Source: Pipra filicauda
Lineage: Eukaryota > Chordata > Aves > Passeriformes > Pipridae
Length of the DNA stretch: 64,000 bases
Assembly (NCBI RefSeq): GCF_003945595.2
Contig: NW_024104096.1
Coordinates: 2,909,501 to 2,973,500, forward strand
Reading direction: 5' to 3'
Position 1 is the first letter of the stretch; the number at the start of each line of letters is the position of its first letter. Under the pieces are notes generated by a model. That model saw only the letters and a list, made by a program, of their open reading frames with translations. It had not been told where the DNA came from and searched no databases. Positions 24,887 to 34,378 of this stretch are shown here, one piece after another. Position numbers and translations under genes: made by a program.

Positions 24887-26922
24887 ATGCCGGAGGCAGG
24901 CAGCCCCCCGGGCTCGGGAAGCACGGCGCTGCTGGCCCTGTCGCTGGCGCTGGCAGGGTCTCTGGGCGGCGGGCAGCACTACGACTACTATGGGTGGCAG
25001 CCCGAGAACCTGCCCCATGGGCGCTTCTACGGGCGGGAGCCGCAGTGCCTCGACATCCCGCCCGACATGCAGCTCTGCCGCGACGTGGGCTACAAGCGCA
25101 TGCGGCTGCCCAACCTGCTGGAGCACGAGACCATGGCCGAGGCCAAGCAGCAGGCTGGCAGCTGGGTGCCCCTGCTCGCCAAGCAGTGCCACACTGACAC
25201 GCAGCTCTTCCTCTGCTCCCTCTTCGCCCCCGTCTGCCTCGACCGGCCCGTCTACCCCTGCCGCTCCCTCTGTGAGGTGGTACGTGACTCCTGTGCCCCT
25301 GTCATGGAGTCCTACGGCTTCCCCTGGCCCGAGATGCTGCACTGTGGCAAGTTCCCCTCTGACCATGAGCTCTGCATTGCCGTCCAGTTTGGGAACAGCA
25401 AAGCCACTCCGCCACCAGGTAAGTGGGAAGGGTACTGTGGATGGGATGGGGATGCATGTGGAGCCCCTGCACCACCATCCCTTCACCCCTCGAAGCATAG
25501 CTCGGGACACTGGTACTGGCCAAGGACCCTCTGTCTGCAGCAGGGCACGAGTGGGTGCAGTACCAGCAGCATCAGCTGCTTTGTCTGGACACCACTCATT
25601 GCTTGAGGGAGCTGGGGACCCAGCTGCCTGCACAGAACTGCCCCAGGACAGGGGAGAACATGGGATGAGGTGGGAGCCACTGGCAGATCCACCACAGTGC
25701 TATCTATATCCTCCTTCCTCTGGGTCCCATGCCAGCAGCAAAGAGCATACTGCATCTGTGGGTCTCAGTCCCACGTTGCTGCTGCAGGTGGCTGTCCCCT
25801 CAGATAGGGGAGGGCACATCAGCCAAAGGCAGCCCAGGGTCAGGATCGGGGCTGTTACAACACCCTTCAGGCTGGGGCCACCCTCGCTGTTCCTGTGCTT
25901 CAAAGCGACAACATCTGGTGGGAGGGCATCCCCATATCCCCTCTGCTGGGGGGGATGCTGGGACACTGGCCAGAGAGGTGCTCTGTGCCCCCCCATTACC
26001 CCAGCACAGCTGCCTAGGGAGCAGAGAAGCTGCTGAGACTCTCCCAAGCAGTCCCCGAGGAGATGGTCCAGGTGACAAGTATCAGCAGCAGGAAGCTGTG
26101 ACAATGACTAGTCTCTCACCACAGTGTCCAAGATCTGCACCCAGTGTGAGATGGAGCACAAGGCGGATGGCATGATGGAGCAGATGTGCTCCAGTGACTT
26201 TGGTGAGTGCTGGGGTCTGCTTCCCAGCCCCCCTGGAGAGGGGTCTGCCTCCCCCAGGTCTGACAGCCCAGGCAGGGGTTGACCAGAGGGTGGGGGTGTA
26301 TGGGGACAGCCCCATGGGAGATCCCTGGCCATTCCCTTCAGACCATGCATGGATGGGTGCACCACAAGAGGAGACATTGGTGGGGGGATAGACAGAAAGG
26401 GACATGTGGGAGGGTCACTCAATAACCCCTTTCCCCTTCCCACATAGTAACTTCCCCAGAGACCCATCCCAGGGATGGGCTGCACCCTGTTCTGCACAGG
26501 TGCCTGGCCCAGACCCTCCCCTCCCCGGTGTCCCAGCAATGCCCCCCTCCCCCAACCATGCCCTTCGGCTGCCCCACACAGTGGTGAAGATGCGCATCAA
26601 GGAGATGACGGAGGAGAACGGGGAGCGGCGGCTGGTGGCTGCCCAGAAGAAGAAGGTGCTGAAGCTGGGCCCGCTCAAACGCAAGGACACCAAGAAGATG
26701 GTGCTGCACATGAGGAACGCAGGCGCCTGCCCCTGCCCCCAGCTGGACAGCCTCAGTGGCAGCTTCCTGGTGATGGGCCGCAAGGTGGGCGGCCGCCTGC
26801 TCCTCCTGGCCATCTACCCCTGGCAGAAGCACAACAAGGAGATGAAGTTTGCAGTCAAGTTCATGTTCTCCTATCCTTGCCCCCTCTACCACCCCTTGCT
26901 CTATGGGGCTGGGCAGCACTAG
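24887..26922 (+). CDS. SFRP5: Secreted frizzled-related protein 5
   Basis: Secreted Wnt antagonist that sequesters Wnts through a Frizzled-like cysteine-rich domain. Three exons (24887-25418, 26125-26202, 26582-26922), all GT/AG with phase 1 junctions, give 316 residues; human has 317. An N-terminal hydrophobic segment (about residues 13-27) is the signal peptide. The Frizzled domain carries all ten expected cysteines, at residues 54, 64, 101, 110, 117, 125, 129, 136, 153 and 163, with the hallmark GYKRMRLPNLLEHE and SLFAPVCLDRP. Exon 2 encodes the linker into the netrin-like domain (KICTQCEMEH). Exon 3 encodes the netrin-like domain with QKKKVLKLGPLKRKD, CPCPQLDSLSGSFLVMGRK and the basic EMKFAVKFMFSYPCP end. 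The start is the only ATG that gives a signal peptide in this frame. Nothing is broken. Confidence 0.96.
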
Positions 26923-28430
26923 CACTCTACCCACCATACCCTCTCCCAGGACTCCTGCACTGGCCCAAAACCACATCCCTGGCATCTCTAGCCGCACCCC
27001 AGGATCCCAGCTCTGCTCACCTCAGCCTCTTGGCTGTGCCCCAGAACCCTGCTCCGCATCCCTAGGATTCCCAGCTGCATTTGTGGGAGCCTTGATCCAC
27101 AACCAGGACCCCTGCCTCCTCCTGAGAGCCTTTTTCTGCACCCTTGGGACCCCTGTTCTGCTCCCAGGACCCCTGCCCACATCTAGGAGTTTAGGCTGAA
27201 CTCAGGACCTTTGCTCTGCATGCTTGTGAGCCCTAGTCTGCACTAGAGACCCCTGGCTACTCCCAAGCTCCCTGCCCAGCTGCCTAGAGCCCCTTGTTTT
27301 CATTTAGGATCCTTGCTTGGCCCTCTTGGGACCACTTGGCTGTACCTTGGACCCCCACCCTGTATGAGTGTACCCTGCCCAGCTCCCTCATGACTTGCCC
27401 CAGATCCTCAGCCCAAGCAGTCCCTACTCCAGCCCACCAACATATCCCATGCCCTTACCTTGAGCTCACACCCCAGCCCTGGATCTCACCTTTGCACAGA
27501 CCCACCCCAGCCAAGGCAGGTCCCTTCTGCCCCACTGTCCCCACAGACTGTTCCCCTCAAGACCAAGTGACCAGAACATCACAGCCCCTGCCCGGGCTCC
27601 TCACCCCTCATTCCACATGGCTCAGTGTGTGGAGGGGTGCACCTCCAAGGCCCCCAGACCAGCTCTGCTGCATCCCTCACACACAACCCTGGCATGACCC
27701 AGCCCAGGCACCCCTTGCCCATACACACGACAGTAAATTATTCCACCTCAGAGAAGTCTGTGTCCAGCTCAATGTTGTTCATGAGCAACTGCCCCTTGGG
27801 GCTCCCTCAGGGACCCCAGAAGAATGGGAGAGGGGTCCCAGTCCTGCCAACTGAATGGGGCAGCCCAAGGGAGCAGGGTCACCCCAAGCTCTGGCTCTAC
27901 CCCGCTCCAGCTGCCATGCCCAGAGCCTCAGGCTGGGCAGTCCAGACAAGCCAAGGGATGAAATTCCCAGCAGTCACAGGCATGGTTGGACGCTCAGATG
28001 CCCCTGCCCCTCCAAGGACCCTGGGAGGGTGTCATGATGAGCAGGGTGAGGGGACAGAGGCATCACTGCTGCTGGAGCCCCACAGCTGAGTCTGACAGTG
28101 TTTGCCAGAGAGGTTTCTCCCTCTGTCATCCCAGGGGACAAATCCGCAGGCTGGGGCCTGGCAGCACATGTGAGCAGCCTCGCACTGAGCACAGTAGGGG
28201 GAAGATCCTGGATCGGACAGCCGCCAACTTTGGCCACTCCACACCCTATCACCTGAAAGCCCTGCCTGCAGCTGCCTGCCAGCCCTGCCCGGCCGCCAGA
28301 CCTCCCACGCCACAACCTCCCACCTCTTCCCAAAAGACTTCTGGTGCCACCCACTTGCACCAGGCAGGACCTTCCCAGCATCACAAGGACCAGGGCAGCT
28401 CTCAGCCTAGCCCCTCTGATGGCAGGAGGG
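26923..28430 (+). other. SFRP5 3' region with degenerate minisatellite
   Basis: Non-coding sequence after the SFRP5 tag stop. From about 26940 to 27360 it repeats, very imperfectly, a 25-35-base theme built on ccaggacccctg and tctgca, like a decayed minisatellite. I found no aataaa; a variant agtaaa at 27732-27737 is the best candidate poly(A) signal. GC-rich sequence continues right up to the retroviral array. Confidence 0.45.
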
Positions 28431-29227
28431 TGTCAGAGACTGAAATGGTTAATGATTTATGCATTCTAGGAGACTTTTGCAGGCTTTTGACTTGCATGAT
28501 ACCTCTGATGAGCAGTCGGGCCCCTCCCTCCCTCCAGTGCTGGAGGTGTGAAGTCCTGAAAGATAAGGGCTGACCTTGCAGGCTTTTGACTATTGACACA
28601 TCTGACGAGCAATCAGGACCCTCCCTCCCTCTGCAAAACTTGAAAAGGTGGGAGCCAGGCCAGACACAGCAGCTCTCTTGCGCAGGGCCCAGGGAGAGGT
28701 TGGAGGCTCGAGGCATGGCCCGTGACACTGACCATGGATATGATAATTCATAACTTCTTGGAGTGTGGGAGCTTCCCTCCCTCACCCCCAGCAGATCAAG
28801 ACCACCACTTCAAGTGACAGACATGGAAGCTGCAGCTATCAAGTTTCATCGCTGGACCCCGTGGGCGGTGACTATGGACATCTGTCCACTCTCAGCTTTT
28901 CTTTCCCTTACTCTCCCTTGCTCTTATCCTGCCTTTCTCTCCCCTATGCATTTTTCTCCTCCCCAGAAAGATTATGACAGCACCCAAAAATGTTAGCTTA
29001 CCTATTGATTATGACAGCACCCAAAAATGTTAGCTTACCTATTGATTATGACAGCACCCAAAAATGTTAACTTACCTATTGATTCAAAATTGTTAAAATA
29101 AATCTTATCAATATATGTTTTCATACACCGATTATTTAGTGTCGTTTCGCTTTAATCCACCCCAAAGGAATTTTTGATAAAACCTGGGTTACCCCCCCCC
29201 CCTCTTTTCCTGGGGCGGGTCGTAACA
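28431..29227 (+). repeat. 5' LTR, truncated at its left end
   Basis: Matches 33177-34083 and 38022-38824 but lacks about the first 140 bases of the other two LTRs. It ends gggtcgtaaca. It has three copies of the 37-base repeat (28971-29081) and a poly(A) signal aataaa at 29097-29102. It carries private variants relative to the other two (for example gcatgatacc, ggagtgtggg, gcagctatc), so it is the most divergent of the three. Confidence 0.88.
28971..29081 (+). repeat. 37-base LTR tandem repeat, 3 copies
   Basis: Three adjacent 37-base units beginning attatgacagcacccaaaaa. The last unit carries ttaactta in place of ttagctta. They lie just upstream of the LTR poly(A) signal. Confidence 0.95.
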
Positions 29228-29231
29228 TTTT

Positions 29232-29250
29232 TGGCGTCACGGACAGGATC
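29232..29250 (+). other. Candidate primer binding site, copy 1
   Basis: Four bases after the LTR end, tggcgtcacggacagg begins with the obligatory tgg. It loosely resembles a lysine-tRNA-type site (tggcg, then a gapped match ending acagg), but it is not a clean match to any primer tRNA I know. Confidence 0.45.
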
Positions 29251-29379
29251 CTTTGGATGTGGTGGAGTAATCGGTGTAGTCTAAAACTGGTACCGGGGGC
29301 GAGTCAAATGGTGACTGTCCCCTCGCAGTAAAATTATAGTAAGAATTTTTCTCCTCTCGGTGTGACCCGGGCACATCAG

Positions 29380-29460
29380 ACCTGTTGAAAGGTTTCCTGG
29401 TGTGACCTGGACCTGTTGAAAGGTTCTCTGGTACCTGGACCTGTTGAAAGGTTTTCCAGG
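29380..29460 (+). repeat. Leader triplicated motif, copy 1
   Basis: The 15-mer acctgttgaaaggtt occurs three times (29380, 29411, 29439). Each copy can fold as a small acct/aggt hairpin with a gttgaa loop. The position between primer site and ORF is where retroviruses carry RNA packaging signals. Confidence 0.7.
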
Positions 29461-29522
29461 AGAGAGTCAAACCAGCCCTCAGAGGATTAAGGGGGAGAAA
29501 GACATTAACCTAAGCTGGGTTA

Positions 29523-31982
29523 ATGACTGAGGCAAAGGGGATGACACCCCAGGTTGAGTTATATGGGGATTATTCCCTCCTGATAGGTATCCTTGGTTTA
29601 GAACTGTTTTTTGTGGGTGCTGTCTTAGGCGTGTTCCTTAGAGCAGTGCAAAGGCAAAAATCAGCTATTCAGAAATCTGTAAGTGAAGTGATAAAATCTT
29701 TCCAAGAGTCAATGAGAACTTTGCAGGACCAGCTAGAAAAAGAGGGTATTCAAAAATCTACCGGTGAGGTGATAAGGTCTCTTCAAGAGACAATGAAGGC
29801 ATTACAGGAGCAATTAGGAAAAGAACGCCTGCAGTTAACTGCTGAACGTCAGGCACTGGAGAAAGAGAGAGAGATTAACTCATTGCTTCGGTCAGCCCTT
29901 GAAGATGAGGAGGAACAAAATGAAAGGCTTAAACAGATACTGGAAATGAAAAATTGTGAATTGCGAGACATTAATTCAAAATACCCTAAACCGGTAGATG
30001 CTAACAAATCCCTGTACCCCTCTGGGGAATTAGAAGAGTTGAAGCAAAGTTACCCGGAGGAGGTGGTAATACATATGCGTCCCCTCATTAAAACTGAAAC
30101 CACTGGCCAGGGGACAGACAGGCAAACTACCACACGAACTACCCCGTACACGGGGGAAGCACTGGCCAGAATTCAGGAAAAATACAGTCGTAAGGCCAGT
30201 GAATCAGAGACTGAATATGTGTGGAGGGTGTCCCTTACTGGGGGAGATCGGATTTTGTTGAGTGAAGATGAGGCCAGAGGATTTTGGGGCCCAGGGGTCT
30301 TCCTGACCACAAATGATAACCGAGCCCCGTGGTCCCTGACCCAGAGAGCTGCCTACTGGGCAGGTGGGTTAGACCCTATAGAAAGGGGAGATCCTTACAC
30401 GATTAAAACACCCACAATTGGCCACATTGTAAAAAGTGTACAAAAAACCGCATGTCTCCAGTTAATGCATACAAAATTATTAGACCCACAACGAAATTCC
30501 CCAATGGAACTCGAGGCAGATCCACAGAGATTTCCAGTTTTAATTCGAGGCCTGCCTGATGCACTAAAAGTTTATGCTAAACAATTACAGGAGCGCATAA
30601 AGGCAACCCCCAGACCTAGAAGAAGGGGTGCTCCATCAGGAATAACCTGGTTGGAAATAGCCCAAGAATTAATAGCTACTGGTCAGCAGCTGGGGCTCTC
30701 TGGTACGAGTGGCCAGAGAATACACTGCAGGAGGGCAGGGAAAGTCCAAAAACCTGCCTCGCCAGGTATTTGTCAACAAAATGTGTCATCTAGCGGGAGA
30801 AAGAGATACAGTCTGTGGAGAGAAGGTGTTGCAAAAGGAATTCCTCGAGAAGTGATGGATAAATTACCCACTGCTAATTTAGAATACTTGATAAAGCAGT
30901 GGGATAAGATCAAAGACCACAAGGCACCCCCTAAGGGCAGCCCCTCTAAGGAGTCCAACACTGTGATCCCCTCAGCCTCTCCAGAAACTGGACTAACCAG
31001 TCTGACCAGTTCTGAGTCAAGGAACTGGACTTACTGCTCTCCAGTAAATAAACCAAAAAATAGCCAGTGGGTTTATGAGAGAAAGCTTACAGAAAACAAC
31101 CAGGGAGATTTGGTAATCACTTTTCCTCTCGGCCCTTTTAAATCTTTGGTTACATTCGTGGTAGACACGGGTGCACAAGTCTCAGCACTCCAAACTGAAG
31201 CTGCTATTCAGTGTGGCATTAAACCAGACAAAAAAAAGATATGGGTAACTGATGCTTTTGGCAAATCCCGACCCCAGTACACTGCTCGAGTGAAATGCTG
31301 GTTACCCGGAGATGAGAGAGCCACAGAAACTATCATGATTGTGGGGCCATTACCAGCTAACATCCTGGGGTTAGATCTCCTAAAGGGGAAGGCCTGGACA
31401 GACGCCAGAGGGAGAGAATGGATGTTTGGTCTCCCATCCCCCTCTGTCCGTCTGTTGCAAATTGCTCCAAGTCTACCTCCTTCTAAAATAACAAATGTAA
31501 ACCCCCACCCACTCCCTTTAGGAACACGTGAAAACATTACACCAGAAATTGCAGAATTGCAGGAGCAAAGAGTGGTTGTCCCTATACACTCACCATGGAC
31601 AGTATGGTCTGTCCATAAACCGAATGGGCAGTGGCAGCTGCCAGTGAATTACCTCGATGCTGACACTGGCTCACAGATAGCTGCTGTACATAACAAAGCT
31701 GAACTGATTGCCCAGATTGCTGATGTCACCACAGGGGACCAGACTCAGACAAGTACTATCACCCACTTAGAAAGTCTGAGACTTCAGATTCCCACAGAAA
31801 AGGTAACAGTGTGTTTTCCCCCTGACACCTTGGCCACCCCAGGGCAAATAAAGATGCTGAGAAGTAAAAAAGAACTCCAGCATGCTCTGAGTTTATTTGT
31901 TTTTTGGAGAAAACATGTTCCAAACTTCTCTATTATTACTGCCCTAGTGACGTTATGCCAGATAAGAAAAGGAGTTGGATAA
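29523..31982 (+). CDS. Retroviral Gag-Pro-truncated RT polyprotein, copy 1
   Basis: An uninterrupted 819-codon ORF. Residues about 17-40 are a strongly hydrophobic membrane segment. Residues about 42-150 are a charged heptad-like coiled coil with an internal 27-residue duplication. Residues about 205-460 look Gag-like (QRAAYWAGGLDPIERGDPYT region), with no CCHC zinc knuckle seen. A retroviral aspartic protease follows, with VDTGAQVSAL at 547-556 and ILGLDLL at 614-620. Residues about 674-710 match the start of reverse transcriptase (HSPWTV, HKPNGQWQL). About 770-805 matches the region after the palm (SKKELQ, FWRKHVPNFS). The palm with its catalytic YxDD-type motif is absent, so the enzyme should be dead. 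Protease sits in the same frame as Gag, with no frameshift. It is not host-derived; similar elements in the genome could supply the missing enzymes. Confidence 0.9.
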   Translation: MTEAKGMTPQVELYGDYSLLIGILGLELFFVGAVLGVFLRAVQRQKSAIQKSVSEVIKSFQESMRTLQDQLEKEGIQKSTGEVIRSLQETMKALQEQLGKERLQLTAERQALEKEREINSLLRSALEDEEEQNERLKQILEMKNCELRDINSKYPKPVDANKSLYPSGELEELKQSYPEEVVIHMRPLIKTETTGQGTDRQTTTRTTPYTGEALARIQEKYSRKASESETEYVWRVSLTGGDRILLSEDEARGFWGPGVFLTTNDNRAPWSLTQRAAYWAGGLDPIERGDPYTIKTPTIGHIVKSVQKTACLQLMHTKLLDPQRNSPMELEADPQRFPVLIRGLPDALKVYAKQLQERIKATPRPRRRGAPSGITWLEIAQELIATGQQLGLSGTSGQRIHCRRAGKVQKPASPGICQQNVSSSGRKRYSLWREGVAKGIPREVMDKLPTANLEYLIKQWDKIKDHKAPPKGSPSKESNTVIPSASPETGLTSLTSSESRNWTYCSPVNKPKNSQWVYERKLTENNQGDLVITFPLGPFKSLVTFVVDTGAQVSALQTEAAIQCGIKPDKKKIWVTDAFGKSRPQYTARVKCWLPGDERATETIMIVGPLPANILGLDLLKGKAWTDARGREWMFGLPSPSVRLLQIAPSLPPSKITNVNPHPLPLGTRENITPEIAELQEQRVVVPIHSPWTVWSVHKPNGQWQLPVNYLDADTGSQIAAVHNKAELIAQIADVTTGDQTQTSTITHLESLRLQIPTEKVTVCFPPDTLATPGQIKMLRSKKELQHALSLFVFWRKHVPNFSIITALVTLCQIRKGVG

Positions 31983-32176
31983 ATAGATTCTTCCTTCTTT
32001 TTAACAATCGGTCCGTAGTGGGCCAGATTTGTTCTTTTGCAGAAACCTGCCAGCAGATGAGATCAAACTGCATGAAACCAATGGAGCTTCAATTGCAGCA
32101 AGAGGCAGAAGAGATAACTGCCCCCACAACTGCTTCTATTATCAGCTTACAAGTATCCCATGAGAAAACGAAATAG
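31904..32176 (+). other. Small overlapping ORF after the polyprotein, copy 1
   Basis: A 90-codon frame that overlaps the polyprotein end in another frame and stops at 32176. It is preserved identically in the second copy (36760-37032). I cannot assign it; a remnant of a 3' gene is one possibility. Preservation may simply reflect the youth of the copies. Confidence 0.3.
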
Positions 32177-33036
32177 CAACAGGACTGAAGACTTATACTG
32201 TTCTTTGACATGTATTTATGTTTTTATCTTAATAACTTTGTAATATGCATGCCTGTATGTATTTTTGTCTCAGTAAGTCTGCAATATGTAAAACTTTGCC
32301 ACAAACATTGTGTTTGTGTCCCCTCTACTCCCAGAATTGCTTGTGTTATCAGTTTATTAATAATTGTTGACTTATTTGGGTTTTGTTTTTTTTTTTATCA
32401 CGAACAATTCACTGATAAGATTGTGTAAGACGAGCCATTTTTATGTACTGCTAGTTTAGTTTTGCCAAGTTTGTTTTGTTATTTTGTTGGGGGGCAGGTT
32501 AGCTTGGGAGAAGCTTTTTGAATGTGTTCTTTTATATGAGCAACTTACTGGTAAAATAGTATAAGATGTACTGTTAATTTGATTTTTGTCAAGTTCATTT
32601 TGTCCTTTTAAATATCCCTCTCGATTGAGAAACTCAACCAAATATAACCTGGGAGTTAGTACAAGTATTTATGCATATTTAGAGTCATATAAATATGCAA
32701 TATATACATTAGCCTTCTGCCTTGAAAGGCATTGAATTTCATATTTGGTTAAATTTAACAAAACGGAACTAAATTTAGGCCTAAAAGAAAACATAAGAAA
32801 GCCTTTTACCAGCTCCCAAGTAACTCAGTGTTTTTGTTTTTTTTTTTTTTTTGATGTATAATTTCAAATATTTGTATGTATGTTTGTAACCTCATTAATG
32901 TTAAGAAATTTGATTGTAACCATTGAGATCCTATTACATCCCCTATGACTACTCACGGGGTGGAGAGAGTAACTAATGCAAATTAGCTTACTATGTTATT
33001 ATAAAATTAGTTTGTTTTTTTGAAGGGGGGGAGAAT
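31983..33036 (+). other. Retroviral 3' non-coding region, copy 1
   Basis: AT-rich sequence with no recognisable integrase or envelope. A roughly 80-base block at about 32397-32485 recurs in diverged form at about 32533-32610 (shared gtactg, aagtttgtttt/aagttcatttt). A poly-T run at about 32830-32852 is shorter in copy 2. Confidence 0.6.
33022..33035 (+). other. Polypurine tract, copy 1
   Basis: gaagggggggagaa lies directly before the tg that starts the next LTR. This is the normal plus-strand primer position, and it sets the LTR left border at 33037. Confidence 0.8.
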
Positions 33037-33154
33037 TGCAGTGCATTGGGGCAATCTCTTCCTTTCCTTCACTCTTCTGTCTCCCTGTCCACTATACGAA
33101 AAGCACCGCCCACAAAGAAGATTCACAGAGAACGACAAAAGAAGAGAAATTATT

Positions 33155-33212
33155 GAATGCATAAATCACGGGGTGGTGTCAGAGACTGAAATGGTTAATG
33201 ATTTATGCATTC
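33155..33212. repeat. Perfect 14-base inverted repeat in LTR (middle)
   Basis: gaatgcataaatca at 33155-33168 is the exact reverse complement of tgatttatgcattc at 33199-33212, with a 30-base loop. The right-hand LTR has the same pair (38000-38013 and 38044-38057). The truncated left LTR keeps only the right arm (28453-28466). Confidence 0.92.
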
Positions 33213-33716
33213 TAGGAGACTTTTGCAGGCTTTTGACTTGCATGACACCTCTGATGAGCAGTCGGGCCCCTCCCTCCCTCCAGTGCTGGAGGTGTGAAGT
33301 CCTGAAAGATAAGGGCTGACCTTGCAGGCTTTTGACTATTGACACATCTGACGAGCAATCAGGACCCTCCCTCCCTCTGCAAAACTTGAAAAGGTGGGAG
33401 CCAGGCCAGACACAGCAGCTCTCTTGCGCAGGGCCCAGGGAGAGGTTGGAGGCTCGAGGCATGGCCCGTGACACTGACCATGGATATGATAATTCATAAC
33501 TTCTTGGAGCGTGGGAGCTTCCCTCCCTCACCCCCAGCAGATCAAGACCACCACTTCAAGTGACAGACATGGAAGCTGCAACTATCAAGTTTCATCGCTG
33601 GACCCCGTGGGCGGTGACTATGGACATCTGTCCACTCTCAGCTTTTCTTTCCCTTACTCTCCCTTGCTCTTATCCTGCCTTTCTCTCCCCTATGCATTTT
33701 TCTCCTCCCCAGAAAG

Positions 33717-33938
33717 GTTATGACAGCACCCAAAAATGTTAGCTTACCTATTGATTATGACAGCACCCAAAAATGTTAGCTTACCTATTGATTATGACAG
33801 CACCCAAAAATGTTAGCTTACCTATTGATTATGACAGCACCCAAAAATGTTAGCTTACCTATTGATTATGACAGCACCCAAAAATGTTAGCTTACCTATT
33901 GATTATGACAGCACCCAAAAATGTTAACTTACCTATTG
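33717..33938 (+). repeat. 37-base LTR tandem repeat, 6 copies
   Basis: Six head-to-tail 37-base units, exactly double the number in the outer LTRs. The terminal unit has the same ttaactta variant. This accounts for nearly all the length difference between the LTRs. Confidence 0.95.
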
Positions 33939-34087
33939 ATTCAAAATTGTTAAAATAAATCTTATCAATATATGTTTTCATACACTGATTATTTAGTGTC
34001 GTTTCGCTTTAATCCACCCCAAAGGAATTTTTGATAAAACCTGGGTTACCCCCCCCCCTCTTTTCCTGGGGCGGGTCGTAACATTTT

Positions 34088-34106
34088 TGGCGTCACGGAC
34101 AGGATC
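34088..34106 (+). other. Candidate primer binding site, copy 2
   Basis: Identical to the site in copy 1, four bases after the middle LTR. The same doubt about the primer tRNA applies. Confidence 0.45.
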
Positions 34107-34235
34107 CTTTGGATGTGGTGGAGTAATCGGTGTAGTCTAAAACTGGTACCGGGGGCGAGTCAAATGGTGACTGTCCCCTCGCAGTAAAATTATAGTAAGA
34201 ATTTTTCTCCTCTCGGTGTGACCCGGGCACATCAG

Positions 34236-34316
34236 ACCTGTTGAAAGGTTTCCTGGTGTGACCTGGACCTGTTGAAAGGTTCTCTGGTACCTGGACCTGT
34301 TGAAAGGTTTTCCAGG
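34236..34316 (+). repeat. Leader triplicated motif, copy 2
   Basis: Three acctgttgaaaggtt units, identical in arrangement to copy 1. They lie between the primer site and the second ORF. Confidence 0.7.
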
Positions 34317-34378
34317 AGAGAGTCAAACCAGCCCTCAGAGGATTAAGGGGGAGAAAGACATTAACCTAAGCTGGGTTA

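Larger units (their letters stand above)
33037..34083 (+). repeat. Middle LTR, shared by both copies
   Basis: 1047 bases from tgcagtgcattgggg to gggtcgtaaca, giving tg...ca ends. It has six copies of the 37-base repeat (33717-33938) against three in the outer LTRs, and aataaa at 33954-33959. Its left and centre match the right-hand LTR, while its C-run near 34050 lacks the interrupting g of that LTR. This would fit a hybrid made by recombination. Confidence 0.92.

Noticed and set aside
28431..28440. LTR proper beginning at tgtcagagac
   Set aside because: The polypurine tracts at 33022-33035 and 37867-37880 place the true left border about 140 bases earlier, at tgcagtg, so 28431 is a truncation point.
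29237..29470. Minus-strand frames across the LTR and ORF (for example 29237-29470, 31208-31537)
   Set aside because: Shadows of the plus-strand element; duplicated only because the element is duplicated.
29523..31982. Polyprotein as a domesticated host gene
   Set aside because: It sits between LTRs with a leader and polypurine tract and has a near-identical neighbour copy; it is a young element, not a host gene.
33717..33938. CRISPR-like array from the regular 37-base repeats
   Set aside because: Units are contiguous with no spacers, lie inside an LTR, and the genome is avian.
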